Assembly (NCBI GenBank): GCA_017530275.1
Contig: JAFXMP010000215.1
Span: forward strand, 1 to 11,109
Length of the DNA stretch: 11,109 nucleotides
Reading direction: 5' to 3'
From: Clostridia bacterium
Lineage (GTDB): Bacteria > Bacillota_A > Clostridia > Christensenellales > Aristaeellaceae
Shown: in pieces, positions 1 through 5,430 of the stretch
Position numbering within the stretch: the stretch's first letter is position 1
How the letters are laid out: each line of letters starts with the position of its first letter
Program-made: the position numbers and the translations under genes
Notes under the pieces: model-generated
Databases searched by the model: none
Seen by the model: only the letters and a program-made list of their open reading frames with translations
What the model was told of the DNA's origin: nothing

Positions 1-428
1 AAAGAAAAAAAGTCATATTCCCGCAGGTTCCGTTCGTAGTGCTCCACGGGATAATTGCTGAGCAGATACAGCTTCTTGCCATGTTCCTTACAGGTATAAA
101 CAGCGTTTCTCCCTTCCTCTACAATATAACGGTAATCAGGCCAGCCCGTCACGAACCGCCGGACCGGCGAAAGCAGGGTAGGATCGCCTTCCGTCATCGC
201 CTCCACGCATTCGTCCATACTCAGCTCGCCGCCATCCAGCATATGCCAATAGGGAGAGCGGAGCGTGTGAAGCAGCACGCGCCGGCGCAGCGCTTCGTCA
301 TCGGGGAACATAGCGCGAAGCACCTGATGCTCATCCATCTCCACCAGCACGTTGCCGATATCAAATACCACCGCGTCGATCTCATCCCAGGGCATGGAGG
401 GATACATTGTATCGATCATCCGCTTCAT
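1..428 (-). CDS. HAD-superfamily phosphatase, YihX-like (3' end cut by window edge)
   Basis: The first 142 residues are visible; the gene runs off the left edge. After a 17-residue lead comes HAD motif I, AVVFDIGNVLVEMD, with the nucleophilic Asp at residue 23 followed by Gly-Asn rather than the usual second Asp. This is the form I associate with the YihX sugar-phosphatase and epoxide-hydrolase-like branch. Motif II is the Ser in YLLSNYP (Ser124). The helical cap lies between them. Motifs III and IV are outside the window. Family members dephosphorylate small phosphosugars in the cytoplasm; the substrate cannot be read here. The ATG at 428 is preceded by AGGAG (438-442) with a 9-base gap. The gene is divergent from the LacI-like regulator and has its own promoter. 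A role in recycling sugar phosphates for the neighbouring fructan genes is only inferred from position. Confidence 0.85.
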   Translation of the reverse strand, partial: MKRMIDTMYPSMPWDEIDAVVFDIGNVLVEMDEHQVLRAMFPDDEALRRRVLLHTLRSPYWHMLDGGELSMDECVEAMTEGDPTLLSPVRRFVTGWPDYRYIVEEGRNAVYTCKEHGKKLYLLSNYPVEHYERNLREYDFFS

Positions 429-475
429 CCTGAACTTCTCCTTCCTCGACGGCAGAAAGCCTTGGAATCGCAAAG

Positions 476-505
476 AATATAGCATGAACCGCACCGGAAT
501 GTCAA
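476..505 (-). promoter_or_regulatory. Predicted sigma-A promoter of the HAD gene
   Basis: On the minus strand TTGACA (500-505) and TATATT (476-481) are separated by 18 bases. The -10 lies about 47 bases upstream of the ATG at 428. The -35 box overlaps a short inverted repeat, GGAAT-GTCA-ATTCC (496-509), which could be an operator, though its arms are short. Confidence 0.6.
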
Positions 506-538
506 TTCCCGACAGCGCTTTTTCATATTTTTCTGATT

Positions 539-560
539 TATGTGACGCATTCTTGACATA
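539..560. promoter_or_regulatory. Imperfect inverted repeat over the -35 box of the regulator promoter
   Basis: TATGTGA (539-545) and TGACATA (554-560) are inverted with one mismatch across an 8-base spacer, and the right arm overlaps the TTGACA box. The location would suit a repressor site. It lacks the central CG typical of LacI-family operators, so assignment to the adjacent regulator is doubtful. Confidence 0.25.
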
Positions 561-581
561 CGCGCTTTTCTGTATTATACT
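553..581 (+). promoter_or_regulatory. Predicted sigma-A promoter of the regulator-GH172-esterase operon
   Basis: A consensus TTGACA (553-558) is separated by exactly 17 bases from TATACT (576-581). Transcription would begin near 588, giving a leader of about 30 bases before the chosen ATG at 618. It is the best promoter match in the window and the only clear one for the plus-strand genes up to 3593. Confidence 0.7.
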
Positions 582-601
582 TTTGATGGAAATATGAATT
601 T

Positions 602-607
602 GAGAGG
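602..607 (+). promoter_or_regulatory. Ribosome binding site deciding the regulator start
   Basis: GAGAGG sits 10 bases before the ATG at 618. An in-frame ATG at 594 would add eight residues, but it would lie only about six bases after the predicted transcription start and lies upstream of this site. The shorter form also begins directly at the conserved helix-turn-helix. Confidence 0.5.
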
Positions 608-617
608 TTTTCATATT

Positions 618-1604
618 ATGGCAATCACGATTCGGGATGTGGCCGAAAAGGCCGGCGTATCCGTTACCACCGTTTCGCGGACTTTAAACAACCGGGGATA
701 TATTTCCCAGGAAACGCGGGAAAAAATCGCGGAAGCGATTCAGGCGCTGAACTATTCCCCCAATCAATTGGCCCGGAGCCTTTTCAACGCAAAAACGCAG
801 GTGATCGGCATAGTTGTTCCCAGCATTTGCCATCCGTTTTTTTCGCAGATCACGCAAATGGTGGAACAGCGGCTTTTTCACTTAGGATATCATGTGCTCC
901 TGTGCACCACGGAGGGCAACCCGGGGCAGGAGAGTCAGATTTTTGAAATCCTGTTTCAGAAACGGGTGGACGGCATCATCATCGGCAGCCCCCGGCTGTC
1001 CGATCAGGAATATGTGAACGCCAATATTCCCATCGTCGCTTTCGACACCCACATGCGGGGGGCCAACGCATCCGTAGCGGCCAATCATCGGCTGGGCGGT
1101 CTTATGGCGGCCCAAACGCTGCTCAAAAGCGGATGCAGGCGGGTGCTTCAAATCGTGGGCGACATGACGGCGAAAACGGACGCCGGCAAGCGCCACCAGG
1201 CGTTTATGGAAGAAATGGTCACCGCGGGCTGCGAATGCATTTCTCTGCCCGCCGTCAACAATTTTACCAATCTTCATTCTTCCCATGAAATGGTCGAGCG
1301 GGCTTTCGACCAGTACCGGAACATCGACGCGTATTTCGCTACAGACCTGAACGCCGCTGAAATCGTTCATTGCGCTATGAGACGAGGGCTGTCCATTCCC
1401 GGCGATATTCAGGTGATCGGCTATGACGGAACGGACGCGGCGACTGTTTTCTGCCCGCAGCTCACCGTCATCCGCCAGCCGTTTGAAGATCTGGCGGAAA
1501 AAACGGTGGACAGTATGATGGCCCTCCTGAACGGCGAAACGCCTGAGCCGCAGATCCTGCTGGACAACCTGACGCTGATTCAGGGAACGACGACTCGCGC
1601 TTAA
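618..1604 (+). CDS. LacI-family transcriptional regulator, ScrR-like
   Basis: This complete 328-residue protein has usual LacI-family length. The N-terminal helix-turn-helix covers about residues 4-25 (RDVAEKAGVSVTTVSRTLNN), followed by the hinge helix at 48-58 (SPNQLARSLFN). The periplasmic-binding-like core begins at VIGIVVP (62-68). Near the C-terminus, ATDLNAAEIV (241-250) and VIGYDGT (266-272), then a QLTVIRQPF segment (281-289), resemble sucrose repressors of the ScrR branch. That assignment is from memory of the family. It should bind DNA as a dimer, and respond to a sugar or sugar phosphate. It is the first gene of the operon, 36 bases ahead of the GH172 gene, so it probably controls that operon, itself, and possibly the minus-strand fructan genes. 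Exact ligand is unknown. Confidence 0.93.
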   Translation: MAITIRDVAEKAGVSVTTVSRTLNNRGYISQETREKIAEAIQALNYSPNQLARSLFNAKTQVIGIVVPSICHPFFSQITQMVEQRLFHLGYHVLLCTTEGNPGQESQIFEILFQKRVDGIIIGSPRLSDQEYVNANIPIVAFDTHMRGANASVAANHRLGGLMAAQTLLKSGCRRVLQIVGDMTAKTDAGKRHQAFMEEMVTAGCECISLPAVNNFTNLHSSHEMVERAFDQYRNIDAYFATDLNAAEIVHCAMRRGLSIPGDIQVIGYDGTDAATVFCPQLTVIRQPFEDLAEKTVDSMMALLNGETPEPQILLDNLTLIQGTTTRA

Positions 1605-1640
1605 TCCTCTTCATTTTTTCACAGGAAAGGAGATCTTTCC

Positions 1641-2756
1641 ATGCGGCAGTATCCATTTCTTCTGGGCGGTCTGCCCCTGCTGAGGCAAGGCCGTTCCTGC
1701 TCCATCAACGGCGAAAACAGAACGGGCGAAAAGGGCGGAGCCTGCCATGCGGACAGTCCGCTGGGCTTTTCCCGGAAAGGCTCCCCCTGCATCGACCGCA
1801 TTCCGTCCGGCGCGGTGGAAACGCTGATGGACGTAACGGGCAGCGGGATCATCCAGCACATTTGGATTACCGTCACCGACGAAACGGACAAGGGCCATTT
1901 CGTCCTGCGGGATTTGGTGCTCAGGATGTACTGGGACGGCGAGGAAACGCCCTCCGTGGAAACGCCGCTGGGGGATTTCTTCCTGAATGGCTTTGCCCGG
2001 GGCTACGAGGTCTCCTCCCTCCCCATGACCGTGAATCCCCGGCGCGGCATGAACTGTTTCCTGCCCATGCCCTTTTCCTCCCATGCCCGCGTCACCGTGG
2101 AAAACCAGCATGCCGGAGACATTCACGGCTTCTTTTTCCAAATCGACTGTACGCTCTATGATGAACCGATTCCCGGCATGGGGTCTTTTCACGCCCAGTG
2201 GCGCAGGCAAAAGCTGACCGCCCTCCAGGAGGATTACGTTTTGCTGGACGGCGTTCAAGGCCGGGGCCATTACGCCGGCACCCATCTGATGATCCAGGCG
2301 CTGGAGCGGTACTGGTGGGGCGAGGGCGAAATGAAATTCTATATCGACGGGGACGGCCGTTATCCCAGCCAATGCTCCACGGGGCTGGAGGATTACTTTG
2401 GCGGAGCCTGGTCCTTCGGCGGATCCTATAATAAAGAAGGCCACATGCAGGAAAAAACCTACTGCACGCCTTTCCAGGGCTATCCGTTCTATTCCTGCCA
2501 GGATACCTTCCATGCCGAGTATTTCCAGCGGGATATTCCCCCCATGCGCAGCTTTTACCGCTGGCACATCCCGGACCCCATCCTGTTCAAAAACGATTTG
2601 AAGGTCACTGTTCAGCAAATCGGCTCCGGTCCCCGGGGCCCCCACGGTTTGTTTGAACGCCAGGATGATTACACCAGTGTTTGCTACTGGTACCAGACTG
2701 AGCCACACGCGCCCTTTCCCGCGCTGCCCTGTCCGGAAGACCGCTGGCCCCGTTGA
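1641..2756 (+). CDS. GH172 (DUF2961) glycoside hydrolase, candidate alpha-fructofuranosidase / difructose dianhydride hydrolase
   Basis: This complete 371-residue protein matches the DUF2961 family, now CAZy GH172, in length and motifs: YWDGEETPSVETPLGDFF (97-114), FLPMPF (140-145), FHAQWRR (183-189), GRGHYAGTHL (207-216), WWGEGEMKFYIDGD (225-238) and STGLEDYFGGAW (246-257). Glu228 or Glu230 and Glu250 are the likely catalytic pair, by comparison with the two essential glutamates of the characterised enzyme. Known GH172 activities are hydrolysis/synthesis of difructose dianhydride I and release of alpha-D-arabinofuranose from arabinan. Two GH32 genes in the window favour the fructose branch, but this is inference. 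No signal peptide is seen, so it should be cytoplasmic. The start follows AAAGGAGA with an 8-base gap after GGAG. It is cotranscribed with the regulator before it and the esterase after it. Confidence 0.9.
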   Translation: MRQYPFLLGGLPLLRQGRSCSINGENRTGEKGGACHADSPLGFSRKGSPCIDRIPSGAVETLMDVTGSGIIQHIWITVTDETDKGHFVLRDLVLRMYWDGEETPSVETPLGDFFLNGFARGYEVSSLPMTVNPRRGMNCFLPMPFSSHARVTVENQHAGDIHGFFFQIDCTLYDEPIPGMGSFHAQWRRQKLTALQEDYVLLDGVQGRGHYAGTHLMIQALERYWWGEGEMKFYIDGDGRYPSQCSTGLEDYFGGAWSFGGSYNKEGHMQEKTYCTPFQGYPFYSCQDTFHAEYFQRDIPPMRSFYRWHIPDPILFKNDLKVTVQQIGSGPRGPHGLFERQDDYTSVCYWYQTEPHAPFPALPCPEDRWPR

Positions 2757-2792
2757 TTTTTCCCGCTTTACCGCCTGCAAGGAGGAATCGCC

Positions 2793-3593
2793 ATGGCAAG
2801 ATTGGATGTTAATTTCTATTCCTACTCCCTGGATCATGGAGTGGATATCACCGTCACCGTCCCTTCCTTTACCCCCTGCGACAAGCAGCCCGGCATCAAG
2901 CCGACGCACAAACTGGAAGCCAAATTCCCCGTATTGTACCTTCTCCACGGCCATGGAAACGACCATCATTGCTGGCTTCGCTACACGTCCGTGGAACGGC
3001 TGGCGGAGGAGCAGCGCATCGCCCTGGTCGCCTTCGATACCGGCAACAAAGCCTACAACAACATGCCGGCAGGGGATAATTACTATGACTTTCTGAACGA
3101 AGAACTGCCCGATTTCATTCAATCCATGTTTCCCATTTCCTCCCGGCGGGAAGATACCTATATCGCCGGGCTGTCCATGGGCGGGTATGGAGCGCTGGCC
3201 CACGCTCTTTCCGTTCCGTCCCGGTACTGCGCCTTCGGGGCGATGTCGCCGGGCGTGGCCGCCCGTGACGGCCGGGTGCGCCGGGAAACGCTGGACCCAA
3301 ATTCCGTCACCGGTATTTTCCGCCGCGCCATTGAGCCTATCCACGAGCTGGAAGCCCGCCTGAAAGAAGGGGCGGAGCTGCCCAAAGGCTACATTTGCTG
3401 CGGAAAGCAGGATCATCTGTACCAGCGTGTAGAGGACTTTGTCACGGACGCGAAAGCGTTAGGCGCCAATTTCACTTGGCATCCTGTGGACGGATTCGAG
3501 CATGAATGGCGGTACTGGGATATGGAAATCGCCAATTTCCTCCAGTGGATACCCCGCACGGATTTTTATTCCAATCGCCCGCATAAGGTTTGA
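2793..3593 (+). CDS. Esterase-D-type alpha/beta hydrolase
   Basis: This complete 266-residue cytoplasmic protein belongs to the putative esterase family (PF00756), which includes tributyrin esterases, S-formylglutathione hydrolases and CE1-like sugar esterases. The oxyanion-side motif LLHGHGNDHH is at 50-59. The nucleophile elbow GLSMGGYGA places Ser128, Asp207 in CGKQDHLY is the probable acid, and His237 in GFEHEW completes the triad. No signal peptide is present. The ATG follows AAGGAGG (2779-2785) by 7 bases. The gene starts 36 bases after the GH172 gene and has no promoter of its own, so it is the third gene of that operon. Its substrate is not readable; removal of acyl groups from imported oligosaccharides would fit the setting, but a general detoxifying esterase cannot be excluded. 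Confidence 0.9.
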   Translation: MARLDVNFYSYSLDHGVDITVTVPSFTPCDKQPGIKPTHKLEAKFPVLYLLHGHGNDHHCWLRYTSVERLAEEQRIALVAFDTGNKAYNNMPAGDNYYDFLNEELPDFIQSMFPISSRREDTYIAGLSMGGYGALAHALSVPSRYCAFGAMSPGVAARDGRVRRETLDPNSVTGIFRRAIEPIHELEARLKEGAELPKGYICCGKQDHLYQRVEDFVTDAKALGANFTWHPVDGFEHEWRYWDMEIANFLQWIPRTDFYSNRPHKV

Positions 3594-3618
3594 ATTTTGG
3601 AAAAGAGCGCAGCTGAAA

Positions 3619-4347
3619 ATGGCCGACGCCCGCGGTCTTTCCAGGAACGCTGTTTCCAAGGTTTTCAACGGATGCGGTTCATTATCGCAGGCCGCGAAAG
3701 AAATCATCGTAAAAAAGACAGAGGAACTTGGCTATAGTTTGCAGTCTCGACCTGCCCACCAGTATGATTGATGGTCCGCGTCATGCTGTGTCTACGCTCA
3801 TGACCTGTGATTTTGTCTCTAAGGACAGCATTGCAAGCATCATGACAGTTATCAGTCATCTGTCCGTTCTCAGCGTGAGGCGCATCGGTTTTGTTGGGGA
3901 TTAAGAGCGTTGCTGCAGCTACTATGAACGCTGGCTTGGCTTCACGCTGCATTGCGCGAAACCGGACTTGTACTTGGATGAGAGTATTTGCATTCTGGCA
4001 TCTGACGATTCGCCGTATGATGCCCCAGATTGGCTGATTCATCAAATCAGCTGTATGTCAGGACTGCCGGTCGATTCTGTCTGCGCCAACGATGACCTCG
4101 GTATCCGGATGATGAGCGCTTTGAAGAAACTGGGATTTTCATACCAGATGATATTATGGTGACGGGGTTTGGCGAAATGCTTCAATCTGCTCTGGTGGAT
4201 CCTCCGCTGACAACAGTGACTATTCCAAGCGTTGAGACGAGCCGCATCGTGGCAACACTTTTGCTGAACCGTATCTGCAATCCCAAGCTTCCTTTCGTTT
4301 GGACGAGAGTCAAAACCACACCTGTGTGGCGCGGAAGTACAAAATAA
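3619..4347 (+). pseudogene. Decayed LacI-family regulator
   Basis: Pieces of one LacI-family protein are spread over two frames. Frame one gives a helix-turn-helix (MADARGLSRNAVSKVFNG, from 3619) through TEELGY, then runs out at a stop at 3769-3771. The second frame, roughly 3745-4143, carries SVRRIGFVGD, an in-frame TAA at 3902-3904, then ERCCSYYERWLGF and SVCANDDLGIRMMSALKKLGFS. At about 4143 a single-base loss shifts the reading back to PDDIMVTGFGE, DPPLTTVTIPS and the terminal WRGSTK before TAA at 4345-4347. About 40 residues separate the HTH region from the IGFVGD segment where roughly 100 are usual, so an internal deletion is likely, and the normal N-terminal start is also missing. With at least one frameshift at each end, one stop and a deletion, it should be non-functional. 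Base composition is visibly more AT-rich than the preceding genes. Confidence 0.8.
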
Positions 4348-4515
4348 TGAGAAGTAGCCAGCTGTACCCTTTTATCAGCGATCCATGCCGTTATTTGTCG
4401 AAAATGCTACTTTCTCTATTCACCCCCACCTCCGTCCCATCCCTACTATGACAGTTATTCCGCCCGCTATTTCGTGGAAGAAATGCAAATGCAGGGGTTC
4501 AATATGGTTCGGTAG
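4348..4515 (+). other. Short open frame, possible remnant of a gene 3' end
   Basis: Between the stop of the broken regulator and a TAG at 4513-4515, one frame stays open and from 4441 reads PYYDSYSARYFVEEMQMQGF, which looks protein-like (amphipathic, Tyr/Glu-rich). I do not recognise the family, there is no ATG with a ribosome binding site before it, and the upstream part (CRKCYFLYSPPPPSH) looks like noise. It may be the tail of a deleted gene or chance. The rest of the stretch to the terminator at 4547 holds nothing I can name. Confidence 0.2.
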
Positions 4516-4546
4516 GGTTCATAAAACGTCTTGCGACATGCTATCC

Positions 4547-4587
4547 ATTTTATAATAAAATGAGGCTGAGCGCTCTGCTCTGCCTCA
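4547..4587 (-). terminator. Rho-independent terminator of the minus-strand operon
   Basis: On the minus strand a hairpin (4561-4587) forms from TGAGGC and GCCTCA, continued after one mismatch by GAGC/GCTC, with a five-base loop. It is followed by TTTTATTATAAAAT. It starts 18 bases after the stop codon of the small secreted protein, which marks that gene as the operon's end. The A/T tail is itself a 15-base palindrome, ATTTTATAATAAAAT (4547-4561). Confidence 0.75.
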
Positions 4588-4605
4588 AAGGAAGGAATAG
4601 GTATA

Positions 4606-5304
4606 TTACGGCATGCACTTATTGATCGTCCGCTGCCATTTGATCTGCACGTCCATGTTCTTGGCGGGGTTATACATAGTATCGAAGTTCTCTTTATAGT
4701 TGGGCTTCTCATCATACAGGGTGATGACTTCGTCGAAGAAAGCAACGGCCCAGGAGCCGATGATTTCTTCGTCCCACAGTTCCAGATACAGTTCTTCGCC
4801 GATGTATTCGCTCAGGTCCATGATAAAGGTGTGCATATCGCCCCAGGAGCCTTCCTCGATATTGGGGAAGCTGGAATCCTTGAAATGGCCGTTGGTGAAA
4901 TAGCCCACCTGGGTGCCGTCCGCCTTAAAGACCTTCACAGCGGCTGAAGCGCCGCCCATGCGCACGGTGATGCAGCCCGCGCCGCCCAGGATGAAGTGGG
5001 AGGAAGTGATGTGCCAGGCTTCAGGCTCGGTGATTTCAGGCTGCAGGGACCAGCTTTCCAGATGGTAATTGCCCGCTTGGTTGATGGGCATTTTTTCGGC
5101 CCAATAGGAGTTTTCGCTGCTCAGGCCCTTGGGATTGCCGTTTTCATCCACGGGCCAGCCTTCGGGCAGCGTCCAGCCGGTAAAGTCGCCAGTTTCAAAA
5201 CCGCCATTTTCCACTTGGAAAGGAATATCACTTTCAGCAAGCGCGGTGGGGAAGACGCCGCACACCAGCACGGCCAGCAGCAGAAGGGAAATCAGCTTTT
5301 TCAT
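4606..5304 (-). CDS. Small secreted protein with a GH32-associated carbohydrate-binding-like domain
   Basis: This 232-residue protein opens with a Sec signal peptide (MKKLISLLLLAVLVCGVF), probable cleavage after ALA at residue 23. It has no usable lipobox, membrane anchor or LPXTG motif, so it should be released. Residues about 29-198 form one beta-rich module: VENGGFETGDFTGWTLPEGW (31-50), SSHFILGGAGCITVRMGG (101-118), VKVFKADGTQVGYFTNGHF, then MDLSEYIGEELYLELWD (162-178) and a closing WAVAFFDEVI (185-194). I recall this module as an accessory domain of secreted clostridial and streptococcal GH32 enzymes, where it is taken to bind carbohydrate; here it stands alone. The ATG follows AAAGGAGC by 8 bases. 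It is the last gene before the terminator, 126 bases after the LamG-GH32 gene. Fructan binding is inferred, not shown. Confidence 0.75.
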   Translation of the reverse strand: MKKLISLLLLAVLVCGVFPTALAESDIPFQVENGGFETGDFTGWTLPEGWPVDENGNPKGLSSENSYWAEKMPINQAGNYHLESWSLQPEITEPEAWHITSSHFILGGAGCITVRMGGASAAVKVFKADGTQVGYFTNGHFKDSSFPNIEEGSWGDMHTFIMDLSEYIGEELYLELWDEEIIGSWAVAFFDEVITLYDEKPNYKENFDTMYNPAKNMDVQIKWQRTINKCMP

Positions 5305-5430
5305 GATGTTTGCTCCTTTCTATGATGCATGAAGTTGATGAGTATACATTGCTGGGACGGGGAACGCTTTGATCTGATCCTTTCCGGCACCCCCTTTGTA
5401 CGGTTGAGCGAAAGAAAAAAGGATGGAGAA

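Noticed and set aside
39..482. Plus-strand open frame at the left edge
   Set aside because: It is antisense to the HAD phosphatase, whose motifs, ribosome binding site and promoter are clear.
1611..3416. 601-codon open frame on the minus strand opposite the GH172 and esterase genes
   Set aside because: It is the antisense shadow of two well-supported enzymes and shows no recognisable domain.
3902..3904. Recoding of the in-frame TAA in the broken regulator
   Set aside because: Additional frame changes and a deletion in the same gene make simple decay far more likely than programmed readthrough.
4349..4416. Terminator for the plus-strand operon formed by GAGAAGTAGC and GCTACTTTCTC
   Set aside because: The arms are 47 bases apart with a bulge and no T-run follows, so it is not a credible intrinsic terminator.
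5305..5430. Possible separate promoter for the small secreted protein (TATACT-like box within AATGTATACTCATC on the minus strand)
   Set aside because: No acceptable -35 box lies 16-18 bases upstream and no terminator follows the LamG-GH32 gene, so read-through in one operon is the simpler view.
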